A stretch of DNA of 64,000 nucleotides from Flavihumibacter sp. ZG627 (GCF_000814325.1 NZ_JPHF01000012.1:49768-113767), one strand, 5' to 3'. Positions 52,536 to 61,928 are shown, counted from the first letter of the stretch. Notes: generated by a model from the sequence alone, not told the origin. Translations and numbers: made by a program.

Positions 52536-54683
52536 ATGAAAACGAAAAACCTTTACTCAATAGTATTTCAAGCCATAAGAATTTGGGACCAGTTGGCTGA
52601 AGATCTTTATGAAAGACAGCGTAAGGCAGGCGTTACACCGCTTAAATCACTTACGGAGATCGGGATAGGTGTTACCGCATTGAACGTTATCCTGAGTCAT
52701 TGGGTGAGCCAGTTTGGAAGCGCTTTTATTTTCCTGCTCTCCTGCACCGCACTTGTTATAGCCTATGTTCTCCGCTTATATAACCGGGAGAACCAGGCCA
52801 AATGGCTTGTGATCGGAACTTTTAATGCCACGCTTTGTTTTGCCTGTTATTTTGCCGGACTTAAAACCGGCACTTATTTGTATTATTTCCCTGTAATTTT
52901 TGCAATGGTCTTTCTGATAGACAGCAAGATCAACCAGGAATTACTGATAATTGAAGCCATCACCATGACATTTCTTGGTGTTACTTTTCTTTTTTCACCT
53001 TATGAAATACAAAGTGCCGAGGCCGGTTCCGATAGCTTCCATTATTTCTTCAGAACAAACCTTTCGCTCTCTTTAATATTCACGGGTATTGTTGGCTATT
53101 CAATTTTAAAGACCCTTGGTGTTAAAGAAGAAGAAATGCGGAGTGAGAAAGCATTTTCGGATACAATTTTCAATACATCACTTGATGCAAGTTTTATTAT
53201 TGGCCTCGATGATGAGTTGGTTGTTGACTGTAATGAGCGCGTACTTGAATTATTTGGATACGGAAAAAAAGATGCAGTATTAGATCGTTCTGTTGAATCA
53301 CTTCTGGGTCGGCCAGCCCTGGAAATAGTCAGGACCTTCAGGTTGGGCAATACTTCACAAATGACGCCCTGGGTAGGGAATATGGAATTTGAACAGTTGA
53401 ATGGCGTTCCGGTATATGCCCATACCAATATTGTTGGGTTTAATCATCAGGGTAAGCGATTTGTAAAAATGAGTATTCTGGATATTACCCAGATAAGGAT
53501 TGCAGAAGTAGAAACCCTTAAGGCTAAAGAAAAGGCAGAAAGGGCGGCTATGGTCAAATCCCGCTTTCTATCCAATATGAGTCATGAATTAAGGACTCCG
53601 CTTAATGCTATCATCGGAACCACAAATCTGCTGTTAGATGAAGGCTTTAGTGATGATAAAAGACCTATGCTGGATGTATTGAAACACTCATCCGAGCATA
53701 TGCTTGAACTGGTAAATGATGTATTGGATTATAGTAAACTTGAAGCAGATAAAATGGAACTCGAAAAGCTTCCTTTTATATTGCAGGGAGGCCTTAAGAA
53801 ATTACATGGTATATTCCAGCCCGCCTACCAGGCAAAACAACTTCAGTTCAGGCTTGAAGAAGATATACCTCCCGGTATAATGGTTGTAGGAGATGAATTG
53901 CGGTTAACCCAGGTGCTCAATAACCTGTTATCAAATGCTTTGAAATTTACAGAGAAAGGCCAGGTAGTATTGTCAGTAAAAGCAATGAACCAGACAAGGG
54001 ATGCAATGAGCATTCAGTTTTCTGTTGCTGATACCGGAATTGGAATACAGAAAGAAAAATTACATAGGATCTTCGACAAATTTTACCAGACAGATGCTAT
54101 GACCACGCGTAAATATGGCGGGTCGGGACTGGGCCTTGCAATTAGTAAATATCTGGTATCATTAATGGGGGGAACATTGCAGGTAGAAAGTACTCCCAGG
54201 AAAGGGAGCTGTTTTTCATTTATTATTCAGTTACCAATTATTGCCAGTCAAAATGGCAAGGAAGCTGTGATTGTAGAGGGCATGCATAATCAACTGGAAG
54301 GAGTTAAAATACTCATTGCTGAAGATAACCCGGTAAACATGATGGTAGTAAAGAAATTCCTGCAAAAATGGGGGGTGGAAGTTACCGAAGCCATCAATGG
54401 TCTGGAGGCGCTTGATGCACTCAGGGCACAACCATTTGACCTTTTGCTGGTGGATCTCGAAATGCCCCTGGTAGATGGTGCAGGGGTGGTAGCCGTGTCA
54501 AGAAAGGAATATCCCCGAATACCCGTGATTGCATTTACAGCAGCGGTGTATGACAATATGATTGAAGACCTGCACCAGAAAGGCTTTTCAGATTTTCTCC
54601 CTAAACCTTTCCGTCCTGATGACCTGAAGGATAAGATTGTTAAGCTTTTAACGCCTGCCGGATCAGAAAAGCGGAGGGCATAA
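52536..54683 (+). CDS. Hybrid histidine kinase with receiver domain
   Basis: A 715-residue membrane kinase from the ATG at 52536; the frame is open upstream but that part overlaps the divergent gene. The N-terminal 195 residues hold about six hydrophobic segments with no large outside domain, followed by a PAS-like domain (about 205-320, DASFIIGLDDELVVDCNERV). The kinase core has H350 in NMSHELRTPLN, the ATP-binding lid DTGIGI and GGSGLGLAISK, and the C-terminal receiver has D640 in LLVDLEMPLVDG. The ligand is unknown. It lies divergently beside the Hpt and LytTR genes. Confidence 0.92.
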   Translation: MKTKNLYSIVFQAIRIWDQLAEDLYERQRKAGVTPLKSLTEIGIGVTALNVILSHWVSQFGSAFIFLLSCTALVIAYVLRLYNRENQAKWLVIGTFNATLCFACYFAGLKTGTYLYYFPVIFAMVFLIDSKINQELLIIEAITMTFLGVTFLFSPYEIQSAEAGSDSFHYFFRTNLSLSLIFTGIVGYSILKTLGVKEEEMRSEKAFSDTIFNTSLDASFIIGLDDELVVDCNERVLELFGYGKKDAVLDRSVESLLGRPALEIVRTFRLGNTSQMTPWVGNMEFEQLNGVPVYAHTNIVGFNHQGKRFVKMSILDITQIRIAEVETLKAKEKAERAAMVKSRFLSNMSHELRTPLNAIIGTTNLLLDEGFSDDKRPMLDVLKHSSEHMLELVNDVLDYSKLEADKMELEKLPFILQGGLKKLHGIFQPAYQAKQLQFRLEEDIPPGIMVVGDELRLTQVLNNLLSNALKFTEKGQVVLSVKAMNQTRDAMSIQFSVADTGIGIQKEKLHRIFDKFYQTDAMTTRKYGGSGLGLAISKYLVSLMGGTLQVESTPRKGSCFSFIIQLPIIASQNGKEAVIVEGMHNQLEGVKILIAEDNPVNMMVVKKFLQKWGVEVTEAINGLEALDALRAQPFDLLLVDLEMPLVDGAGVVAVSRKEYPRIPVIAFTAAVYDNMIEDLHQKGFSDFLPKPFRPDDLKDKIVKLLTPAGSEKRRA

Positions 54684-54690
54684 AATGACG

Positions 54691-54717
54691 AAAGCCTCAC
54701 TCAGTGAGGCTTTTTTT
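54691..54717 (+). terminator. Terminator of the hybrid kinase gene
   Basis: A perfect 10-bp stem (AAAGCCTCAC, loop TCA, GTGAGGCTTT) followed by a run of T, 7 bp after the stop codon. It also lies just beyond the 3' end of the tRNA on the other strand, where no T-run is present. Confidence 0.92.
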
Positions 54718-54718
54718 G

Positions 54719-54790
54719 TAGCGCGTACGGGAATCGAACCCGTCATTCTTCCGTGAAAGGGAAGCGTCTTAACCGATTGACCAACGCGCC
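54719..54790 (-). tRNA. tRNA-Glu (anticodon TTC)
   Basis: A 72-nt cloverleaf on the minus strand. The acceptor stem GGCGCGT pairs with ACGCGCT (first pair G-U), the anticodon stem is CTTCC/GGAAG with loop CTTTCAC giving anticodon TTC, and the T-arm is ACGGG-TTCGATT-CCCGT. The CCA end is not encoded. It has its own upstream promoter. Confidence 0.95.
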
Positions 54791-54808
54791 ATTTCCCGTT
54801 TGGGAGTG

Positions 54809-54839
54809 CAAAGATAGGGAGCGGGACATATTCACCAAA
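54809..54839 (-). promoter_or_regulatory. Promoter of tRNA-Glu
   Basis: On the minus strand TTTG (54836-54839), 19-bp spacing, then TATCTTTG (54809-54816), exact matches to both parts of the Bacteroidota consensus, with GCACTCCC following the -7 box. The tRNA begins about 19 bp after the -7 box. Confidence 0.8.
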
Positions 54840-54877
54840 AATATTTTCTTAAATTTTTCTTGGCTTTACACAAACTG

Positions 54878-54885
54878 TAACTTAG
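54878..54885 (+). promoter_or_regulatory. Probable -7 box of gap
   Basis: TAACTTAG, one mismatch from TAnnTTTG, followed by CGCCTC. It lies 38 bp before the gap start codon; no good TTTG is placed at the ideal distance. Confidence 0.45.
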
Positions 54886-54923
54886 CGCCTCATTAATTAA
54901 AATCAAATCTCAAACTTGAAATT

Positions 54924-55937
54924 ATGAGCACTGTAAAAGTTGCCATTAACGGTTTCGGTAGGATCGGAAGACTGGTATATCGCCAGATCTATAATATGGA
55001 AGGTATTGACGTTGTTGCAATAAATGATCTGACTTCTCCAAAGGTACTTGCACATCTGTTGAAGTATGATAGCGCACAGGGTCGCTTTGATGCGGAAGTA
55101 AATGCTACTGATGATGCCATTGTTGTAAATGGTGACCAGGTTAAAATATATGCTCAGAAGGATCCTTCACAGATACCGTGGGGTAGTCACGGTGTAGATG
55201 TTGTAATTGAAAGTACAGGTTTCTTCGCCGACAAAGATAAGGCTGCTGCTCACCTTAAAGCAGGCGCCAGGCGTGTTGTGATTTCTGCACCGGCAACCGG
55301 AGATCTCAAAACAGTTGTGTTTAATGTAAACCATAATATCCTCGATGGTTCTGAAGAAATCATTTCCTGTGCCTCCTGTACAACTAACTGCCTTGCGCCA
55401 ATGGCAAAGGTTCTTCAGGATAGCTATGGCATTGTTGTAGGCAGCATGACAACTGTGCATGCGTATACAAATGATCAGAACACATTGGATGCGCCACATC
55501 CAAAAGGAGACCTTCGCCGTGCACGTGCTGCAGCTGCCAATATAGTTCCTAATAGTACGGGTGCAGCAAAGGCAATCGGACTTGTTCTACCGGAACTTAA
55601 AGGAAAGCTTGATGGTGGAGCACAGCGCATTCCGGTTATCACGGGTTCACTAACTGAACTTACTTCTGTACTTGCGAAGAAAGTTACTGTAGAAGAAATC
55701 AATGCAGCAATGAAAGCCGCAAGCAATGAAAGCTTCGGTTATACTGAAGATGAGATCGTAAGCAGTGATATTATCGGTATATCTTACGGATCATTGTTTG
55801 ATGCAACACAAACCAAAGTTGTAACAGTAGGTGATCAGCAACTGGTGAAAACCGTGAGCTGGTATGATAATGAGATGAGCTATGTTAGCCAGCTCGTTCG
55901 CACTGTGAAATTCTTTGCAGGACTAATATCCAAATAG
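54924..55937 (+). CDS. gap: Glyceraldehyde-3-phosphate dehydrogenase
   Basis: A 337-residue NAD-dependent enzyme of glycolysis that converts glyceraldehyde-3-phosphate to 1,3-bisphosphoglycerate. The N-terminal [16 protein letters not shown] binds NAD, the catalytic cysteine is C152 in [11 protein letters not shown], and the C-terminal WYDNEMSYV is conserved. It is followed by a terminator-like hairpin and then pgk, the next enzyme in the pathway. Confidence 0.97.
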   Translation: MSTVKVAINGFGRIGRLVYRQIYNMEGIDVVAINDLTSPKVLAHLLKYDSAQGRFDAEVNATDDAIVVNGDQVKIYAQKDPSQIPWGSHGVDVVIESTGFFADKDKAAAHLKAGARRVVISAPATGDLKTVVFNVNHNILDGSEEIISCASCTTNCLAPMAKVLQDSYGIVVGSMTTVHAYTNDQNTLDAPHPKGDLRRARAAAANIVPNSTGAAKAIGLVLPELKGKLDGGAQRIPVITGSLTELTSVLAKKVTVEEINAAMKAASNESFGYTEDEIVSSDIIGISYGSLFDATQTKVVTVGDQQLVKTVSWYDNEMSYVSQLVRTVKFFAGLISK

Positions 55938-55943
55938 ATACGG

Positions 55944-55972
55944 AAAGCGGGTTATGCCCGCTTTTATTTTTT
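55944..55972 (+). terminator. Terminator-like hairpin between gap and pgk
   Basis: AAAGCGGG (55944-55951) pairs with CCCGCTTT (55957-55964), then TATTTTTT. It lies between two genes of the same pathway and could reduce, not abolish, readthrough into pgk, setting the ratio of the two enzymes. Confidence 0.8.
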
Positions 55973-55991
55973 CCCCGCTTAACCAACTAAT

Positions 55992-57188
55992 ATGAGCAAA
56001 TTCAGTCAATATGATTTTGCGGGTCAGAAAGCATTGATCCGTGTTGATTTTAATGTGCCCCTTAATGATAAATATGAGATCACGGATGATACACGCATGC
56101 GTGCTGCCATCCCTACCATTCAGAAGATCCTGAAGGATGGTGGTAAAGTGATTTTAATGAGTCATTTAGGAAGGCCTAAAGATGGTCCAACTGAAAAGTA
56201 TTCACTAAAGCATATTGTTCCACATCTCACTGAATTGTTGGGTGGTGCAAAAGTACATTTTGCTTCTGATTGTATAGACGCAACAGCACAGGATGCAGTG
56301 AATGCATTGCAGAACGGTGAAGTATTGTTACTTGAAAATCTTCGTTTTTATAAGGAGGAGGAAAAAGGAAATGAAGAGTTTGCCGGAAAGCTTGCAGCAC
56401 TCGGAGACGTATATATAAATGATGCATTTGGAACAGCCCATCGTGCGCATGCCTCAACAGCTATCATTGCAAAATTCTTTGATGCTGATAAAAAAATGTT
56501 CGGGTTGGTTATGGAAGGAGAGGTGAGCAGTGCTGAGAAAGTGTTGCACGGGGCGGAAAATCCCTTCACAGCAATCATTGGCGGAGCAAAAGTGTCTGAC
56601 AAGATTCTCATAATTGAAAACCTGCTGGAGAGAGCTACTGATATTATCATTGGCGGTGGTATGGCGTATACCTTTATGAAAGCTCAGGGTGGAAAAATCG
56701 GAAATTCCCTATGCGAAGAAGACAGGTTGGAGATGGCTAATGAGTTACTAGCAAAAGCAACAGCCAAAGGCGTTAATATACATCTGCCATCCGATTCCAT
56801 TATTGCCGATGCATTTAATGAAGCTGCAAATGTTTCCGTTTCACCAAGTAATGCAATACCTGATGGATGGATGGGACTGGATATTGGTCCGGCTGCAAGT
56901 AATCAGTTTTCTAACGTAATCCGACATTCGAAAACGATTCTCTGGAACGGACCTATGGGTGTATTCGAGATGGCTAAATTCCAGGCCGGAACAAAGGCAA
57001 TTGCCGATGCGGTAGCGGATGCTACACAACATGGCGCTTTCTCCCTGGTAGGTGGTGGAGATTCGGTAGCTGCGGTTAACCAGTTCGGTTATACTGATAA
57101 GGTAAGTTATGTATCTACAGGTGGTGGTGCAATGCTTGAATACTTTGAAGGGAAAGAACTTCCAGGTATAGCTGCGGTCAAAGCCTGA
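55992..57188 (+). CDS. pgk: Phosphoglycerate kinase
   Basis: A 398-residue enzyme that makes ATP from 1,3-bisphosphoglycerate. Signature stretches are [31 protein letters not shown] and the C-terminal [19 protein letters not shown]. Length is typical. It lies 54 bp after gap with a hairpin in between, and a terminator follows. Confidence 0.97.
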   Translation: MSKFSQYDFAGQKALIRVDFNVPLNDKYEITDDTRMRAAIPTIQKILKDGGKVILMSHLGRPKDGPTEKYSLKHIVPHLTELLGGAKVHFASDCIDATAQDAVNALQNGEVLLLENLRFYKEEEKGNEEFAGKLAALGDVYINDAFGTAHRAHASTAIIAKFFDADKKMFGLVMEGEVSSAEKVLHGAENPFTAIIGGAKVSDKILIIENLLERATDIIIGGGMAYTFMKAQGGKIGNSLCEEDRLEMANELLAKATAKGVNIHLPSDSIIADAFNEAANVSVSPSNAIPDGWMGLDIGPAASNQFSNVIRHSKTILWNGPMGVFEMAKFQAGTKAIADAVADATQHGAFSLVGGGDSVAAVNQFGYTDKVSYVSTGGGAMLEYFEGKELPGIAAVKA

Positions 57189-57211
57189 TAATTCCTGAAT
57201 ATTTATTTTGC

Positions 57212-57242
57212 GGGCCATCCAACCAGGTGGCCCTCTTTTTTT
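57212..57242 (+). terminator. Terminator of pgk
   Basis: GGGCCA (57212-57217) pairs with TGGCCC (57228-57233), extended inward by CC/GG, then CTCTTTTTTT. It is about 25 bp after the pgk stop codon. Confidence 0.85.
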
Positions 57243-57287
57243 GTCTACTATGTTGTACATTTAAAATCTCAACTAAATCTTTCTGCA

Positions 57288-57878
57288 ATGAATTCTAAAA
57301 ATCTTATCATCATCATTATTGTAGGTGCCATCCTTTTGCTGGGTGGATGTGGCTGCTCCAGGTACAACTCTATGGTTCAGCAGGATGAAAATGTAAAAAA
57401 TAAGTGGAACAATGTTCAGAGTGATTACCAGCGGAGGTCAGACCTTATTCCAAACCTGGTGAAAACGGTACAAGGTGCTGCAAACTTTGAGCAGGAAACA
57501 CTGACCAAGGTTATAGAAGCACGTTCTAAAGCAACGTCCGTTCAGATCGATCCAACAAATATAACTCCCGAAAAACTCGCAGAATATCAACAAGCGCAGG
57601 CTGGCGTAAGTTCTGCATTGGGCAGGTTGCTTGCAGTGGTAGAGAATTATCCTGATTTAAAGGCCAACCAGAATTTCCGTGACCTCCAGGCGCAGTTGGA
57701 AGGAACTGAGAACCGAATAAAAGTTTCGCGTAATGATTTTAACGCTGCGGTACAAGAGTATAACGGTACGGTAAGAACTTTCCCTAATAATTTGTTTGCA
57801 GGTATGTTTGGCTTTAAGGTAAGGGAAGGCTTCCAGGCTGATCCCGGCGCTGAAAGAGCTCCACAAGTACAATTCTAA
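57288..57878 (+). CDS. LemA family protein
   Basis: A 196-residue protein with an N-terminal hydrophobic segment (IIIIIVGAILLLGG) and LGGC at 18-21, so it may be a lipoprotein or a simple membrane-anchored protein. The LemA domain is recognised by NVKNKWNNVQSDYQRRSDLIPNLVKTV and AVVENYPDLKANQNFRDLQ. The function is unknown, but LemA genes are usually next to TPM-domain genes, as here; the two downstream genes are of that kind. Confidence 0.93.
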   Translation: MNSKNLIIIIIVGAILLLGGCGCSRYNSMVQQDENVKNKWNNVQSDYQRRSDLIPNLVKTVQGAANFEQETLTKVIEARSKATSVQIDPTNITPEKLAEYQQAQAGVSSALGRLLAVVENYPDLKANQNFRDLQAQLEGTENRIKVSRNDFNAAVQEYNGTVRTFPNNLFAGMFGFKVREGFQADPGAERAPQVQF

Positions 57879-57887
57879 AAAAGAATA

Positions 57888-58349
57888 ATGGCATTTTTCT
57901 CCTTCAGGAAAGGATCCCGGTTCTTCACACATGATGAGGCTTCAAAGATCGTTCAGGCTATCCGTGAGGCAGAAGTCAAAACAAGTGGGGAGATCCGGGT
58001 CTTTATTGAGAGTCGTTGCAAGTATGTAAATCCAGTTGACCGGGCTGCAGAATTATTCTGGAGTTTGCAAATGGATCATACACAAGACCGTAATGGTGTG
58101 CTTGTATATGTGGCATCAAAAGATCACCAGGTTGCTCTATGGGGTGATGATGGAATACATAAGATTGCCGGGCCTGACTTCTGGACGAACGAAGTGGTTC
58201 AGCTTACTGATCATTTTCACCACAATGCATATGCCGAGGGCATTCTACTTGTCATAAATGACATTGGTGAATTATTACAGAAACATTTCCCTTACAAAGC
58301 AACTACTGATAAAAATGAATTGCCGGACGATATTATTTTCGGGCACTAA
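57888..58349 (+). CDS. TPM-domain protein without signal peptide
   Basis: A 153-residue TPM (TLP18.3/Psb32/MOLO-1) domain protein that covers nearly the whole chain: AIREAEVKTSGEIRVFIES, RNGVLVYVASKDHQVALWGD and a long C-terminal part with FHHNAYAEGILLVINDIGE. There is no signal peptide or membrane segment, in contrast to the next gene. Some family members are acid phosphatases. It lies 9 bp after lemA. Confidence 0.85.
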   Translation: MAFFSFRKGSRFFTHDEASKIVQAIREAEVKTSGEIRVFIESRCKYVNPVDRAAELFWSLQMDHTQDRNGVLVYVASKDHQVALWGDDGIHKIAGPDFWTNEVVQLTDHFHHNAYAEGILLVINDIGELLQKHFPYKATTDKNELPDDIIFGH

Positions 58350-58368
58350 GGGCAAGCAGCTGAATATT

Positions 58369-59160
58369 ATGAAGAGATCACTCCTTTTACTTTTACTGCT
58401 TATTGTGCTACTGCCATTGGCAGCACAGCGCACTTTGCCAAAACCGGTACCGGCAAAACTGGTAAATGATGCTGCAGGATTGCTGACACCTGACCAGGTG
58501 GCTTCTCTGGAAGCCAAGCTTGTGGCATACGACGATTCAACCTCCAACCAGATAGCAGTAGTAACAGTTCCAACACTCAATGGACTGGAGCCTGTGGATT
58601 ATGCCACAGAGCTTGGCCGCGATTGGGGTATAGGAGGTAAGGAATTCAATAATGGAATTATTATTCTCATCTCAACAGGTCAGGGAGAAGGAGAAAGCCG
58701 GAAAGTTTTTATTGCAACAGGATATGGTCTGGAAGGTGCAGTTCCTGATATCACCGCTAAGCAGATTGTAGAAACAGATATGGTGCCTAATCTTCAGGCT
58801 GGTAATTATTACCGGGCAATTGATGAGGCTACTTCATCACTAATAAGAGCGGCGGCAGGTGAATATAAGGCACCAGAAGGTTATCGTAAAAAGGGAAAGA
58901 AAGATGGGTTTCCACTTGGACTAATAGTAATGGTGATCATTCTGGTAATATTTCTTTCCAGTAGGGGTGGGGGTGGAAGAGGTGGTGGCGGAATGATGAG
59001 CAGGCGAGGTTACAGAGGATGGAATAGCGGACCTCCAATCATATTTCTTCCTGGTGGCGGCGGTGGCGGCGGCTGGGGAGGGGGTGGCGGCGGAGGCGGT
59101 GGCTTCGGCGGTTTTGGCGGCGGCGGTTTTGGCGGCGGCGGAGCAGGCGGAAGCTGGTAA
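58369..59160 (+). CDS. Secreted TPM-domain protein with glycine-rich tail (YgcG-like)
   Basis: A 263-residue protein from the ATG at 58369, which gives a signal peptide (MKRSLLLLLLLIVLLPLAAQ). The TPM domain (about 30-170) has LVNDAAGLLTPDQVASLEAK and GIGGKEFNNGIIILIS. Then come a membrane segment (about 184-200, LGLIVMVIILVIFLSS) and a glycine-rich tail to the end. The tail is typical of YgcG-type proteins that sit with LemA. It is the third gene of the lemA cluster. Confidence 0.9.
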   Translation: MKRSLLLLLLLIVLLPLAAQRTLPKPVPAKLVNDAAGLLTPDQVASLEAKLVAYDDSTSNQIAVVTVPTLNGLEPVDYATELGRDWGIGGKEFNNGIIILISTGQGEGESRKVFIATGYGLEGAVPDITAKQIVETDMVPNLQAGNYYRAIDEATSSLIRAAAGEYKAPEGYRKKGKKDGFPLGLIVMVIILVIFLSSRGGGGRGGGGMMSRRGYRGWNSGPPIIFLPGGGGGGGWGGGGGGGGGFGGFGGGGFGGGGAGGSW

Positions 59161-59175
59161 TAGTGTCTCATAAAT

Positions 59176-59211
59176 AATTAAGAATGCCACCCATTGGTGG
59201 CATTCTTAATT
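59176..59211. terminator. Bidirectional hairpin between convergent genes
   Basis: A perfect 16-bp stem (59176-59191 with 59196-59211, loop CATT) lies between the TPM gene and the convergent M1 peptidase gene. T-runs are absent beyond AATT, so it is terminator-like by shape. It resembles the hairpin at 36749-36787 in length and position. Confidence 0.7.
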
Positions 59212-59296
59212 TAGAAAAGACTGTAATTGGTTACCGTCTTAGCAGGTATTAAACAAGGCTTAAGTCGGGGTGTAGAGGGTAGGTGGTCACCTCCTG

Positions 59297-59318
59297 ATCG
59301 CCTCTTTATCGCCTCTTT
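59297..59318. repeat. Short tandem repeat, 11-bp unit, two copies
   Basis: ATCGCCTCTTT occurs twice in a row, and a third degenerate copy (ATCTCCTCCTG) follows. It lies in the gap downstream of the M1 peptidase gene (minus strand). It is pyrimidine-rich on the plus strand. Confidence 0.6.
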
Positions 59319-59351
59319 ATCTCCTCCTGGTCACCAGCACCTTAAATATTC

Positions 59352-61841
59352 TCAAAATGCTTTTTTCTCACTTACCCGTTTCGCTTTGATATATTCCACC
59401 AGTTCCGTATTGTTCTCTTTTTGCTTTGCAACCTGAATGCTTTGAAGGATCATGTCATTAATATAGGGATCCAGCTGGTTGCGGTAGGCTTGTGGAATAC
59501 CTTCCCGGAACTCCACCAGGTTATCAACGCCCTTCTTTACTTTATCAACAGATTTAATGCCAGCAATCAACTGGGCATAGGGTTGTAATAATTCAAACTT
59601 TGTTTGCGTGAGTGGCATGGAAGAAAAAGCGTTGCTTATTGATTCAAAAGATTCTTCAATGCCATTCTTCGCAGAAACAAGGGTTACAGCGCTAACCAAT
59701 GCCCCCTTAATAGGTTGGCCAGCCAGTTTGCGGGTAGCTTCAATTGCGGCCGCATTATCTACTACCATAAGGCTTTCAAGGGAAGCTCCTGCAACACTAT
59801 AAGAGGAGTCATTAATTCCCTTGCGGAAAATGGGCGTATATGCGGCATTGTTATAACTGCCCAGTAATTCAATGGCTTTTGCCTTTACAATTTTCTTATT
59901 GTCTTTTTCAGCAATACCTGCTATTATTTTTTCTGCTGCTGTTCTTACTGCCGGCTTTTTCATATCCAGTTTTGTAAGAGTGAGAGTTCTTAGCCCATGA
60001 TATGGATCTTTAGCTGATTGCAGCAGTAGTGCCATGGCTTTTGGATCATCCTGTTTTGTAGCGGCAAACTCAATAGCTTCGCGGCGATCCATATAATTTC
60101 CGGCATGTGTATACTGGTAGATAAATTGCTCAAGCGTTTTGTCATCTTGTTTTTCAGCAAGTAATATTTTATCTCCATCTACATTAACCAGGTCGGGCTT
60201 TTGTTGATATGAAAACCGGAAACTATCGGTTTTATTGGAGGCTATAACATTATGTCTTGTTTTCTTCCCTCCTTCATAGATGTCGATTGCGAAAGGCAGT
60301 TGGAATAATTGGTCTCCGCCCTGAGTTTGTTCAATGATCACATCAACTGTTTTTGCAGCATCATCATATATGTAGTTTATTTTCAATTTTGGATGTCCGG
60401 CATTAAAGTACCATTGATTGAAGAACCAGTTCAGGTCGCGACCGCTCACTTCCTCAAATGCCAAACGAAGGTGATGGGCTTCAGCAGCTTTGAATTTGTT
60501 TGCGGTGAGGTATTTATTCATCCCTTTAAAAAATGCACTGTCGCCCAGATAATTTCTAAGCATATGCAGAATCCTGCCGCCTTTCTGGTAGCTTACTCCA
60601 TCAAACATATCTTCTTTATCCTGATAATGGAATCTTGCCAGGTGTTTTTCAGCATTGGCCGGATTAGCCAGGTATCCTTGCATGCCCGCATAGCTGGTAG
60701 CTGCGCCTGCATCTTTGCCATATTTGTATTCATTCCATAATGTTTCACTGTAATCCGCAAAAGACTCGTTGAGGGTAAGGTTGCTCCAGCTCTCGGCGGT
60801 AACATAATCACCAAACCAATGATGGAAAAGCTCATGAGCAATTACATCTTCCCACCTGTTTTCATCCAGCAGTTCTCGCGCATCTTGCTGAGCACTTTCC
60901 TGGTGAAGGGTGGCGGTTGTATTTTCCATTGCTCCGCTCACATAGTCCCTCCCCACAATTTGTGCATATTTGACCCAGGGGTAATCAATGCCCGTAATTT
61001 TACTGAAATAGGCCATCATTTCTGGTGTATTACCGAAAATTTTGCGTGCCACTGGAGCATATTCTTTCTCAACATAATAACTGACTTCCTTGCCTTTGTA
61101 GTTATCCTTAACCACGGCATAATCGCCTACCCCCATAAAGAATAGATAAGGAGCATGGGGCAGATCCATTTTCCAATGATCGGTGCGGGTACCATCATTA
61201 TTGGCTTTGGAGCTAATCATTTTACCATTACTCAATGTGACATACTTCGAAGGAACTGTCATCAGAATTTCCTGGGTTGTTTTCTGTCCCGGGCGGTCGA
61301 TAGTTGGGCACCACACAGATGTAGCTTCGGTTTCACCCTGGGTCCAGATCTGGGTGGGTTTGTTCTTATCTTCTCCTTTTGGATTAATAAAATACAAGCC
61401 TTTTGCATCAGTGATGGCGGCGCTTCCTTTAACTTTAAGTTCATCGGGTTTTGCGATATAATCTATATGTACAGTATATGGTTCACTACCTTTATAAACC
61501 TTATTTAATTTTATCCGGAGTTGTGTTCCATCATAATCATATTTAAGTGTTGACATGGCTGATCCCTTAACAAGGGCAACTTTTTTTATTTCCATGCCCT
61601 TTGCATCAAGCGTCAATGAGTCTGTTGAATAAAAATGAGGTTTTAAGGTAATCCATGCTTTTCCATACATCCAGGATTTTGTATAATCAAACCGCGCTTC
61701 AAGACGTGTGTGTACGAGGTTATTGATCTGGGTTGGCGTTTCCCGATAGGGTGGTTTCTCAGTGGGCTGCCCCTCCGGCACCTGGGCAAAGCCGCCTAAA
61801 AGTGATAACAAACAAACTAAACCGAAAATTCCTTTTTTCAT
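59352..61841 (-). CDS. Secreted M1 family aminopeptidase
   Basis: An 829-residue zinc metalloprotease from the ATG at 61841, chosen because it begins a signal peptide (MKKGIFGLVCLLSLLGGFAQ). The exopeptidase motif GAMEN is followed by the zinc site H336-E337-L-F-H340 and the third ligand E359 (H-E-x2-H-x18-E). The last 250 residues form a helical repeat domain. It probably cleaves N-terminal amino acids from peptides in the periplasm or outside. It is convergent with the TPM gene. Confidence 0.95.
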   Translation of the reverse strand: MKKGIFGLVCLLSLLGGFAQVPEGQPTEKPPYRETPTQINNLVHTRLEARFDYTKSWMYGKAWITLKPHFYSTDSLTLDAKGMEIKKVALVKGSAMSTLKYDYDGTQLRIKLNKVYKGSEPYTVHIDYIAKPDELKVKGSAAITDAKGLYFINPKGEDKNKPTQIWTQGETEATSVWCPTIDRPGQKTTQEILMTVPSKYVTLSNGKMISSKANNDGTRTDHWKMDLPHAPYLFFMGVGDYAVVKDNYKGKEVSYYVEKEYAPVARKIFGNTPEMMAYFSKITGIDYPWVKYAQIVGRDYVSGAMENTTATLHQESAQQDARELLDENRWEDVIAHELFHHWFGDYVTAESWSNLTLNESFADYSETLWNEYKYGKDAGAATSYAGMQGYLANPANAEKHLARFHYQDKEDMFDGVSYQKGGRILHMLRNYLGDSAFFKGMNKYLTANKFKAAEAHHLRLAFEEVSGRDLNWFFNQWYFNAGHPKLKINYIYDDAAKTVDVIIEQTQGGDQLFQLPFAIDIYEGGKKTRHNVIASNKTDSFRFSYQQKPDLVNVDGDKILLAEKQDDKTLEQFIYQYTHAGNYMDRREAIEFAATKQDDPKAMALLLQSAKDPYHGLRTLTLTKLDMKKPAVRTAAEKIIAGIAEKDNKKIVKAKAIELLGSYNNAAYTPIFRKGINDSSYSVAGASLESLMVVDNAAAIEATRKLAGQPIKGALVSAVTLVSAKNGIEESFESISNAFSSMPLTQTKFELLQPYAQLIAGIKSVDKVKKGVDNLVEFREGIPQAYRNQLDPYINDMILQSIQVAKQKENNTELVEYIKAKRVSEKKAF

Positions 61842-61928
61842 ATGTGTATTTTGACCGGGTAAATTTATCGGATAGCTGGCATCATTATTCATAAAAAAGT
61901 ATGAAAGGTTCGGAAAGGCTTGTTTCAG

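Noticed and set aside
57204..57210. TATTTTG as a promoter for lemA
   Set aside because: It lies directly against the pgk terminator stem with no TTTG upstream at the right distance; mentioned only as a parallel to the atpG leader.
58965..59157. G-rich simple-sequence stretch as a repeat or G-quadruplex element
   Set aside because: It encodes the glycine-rich tail of the TPM protein in frame, which explains the composition.
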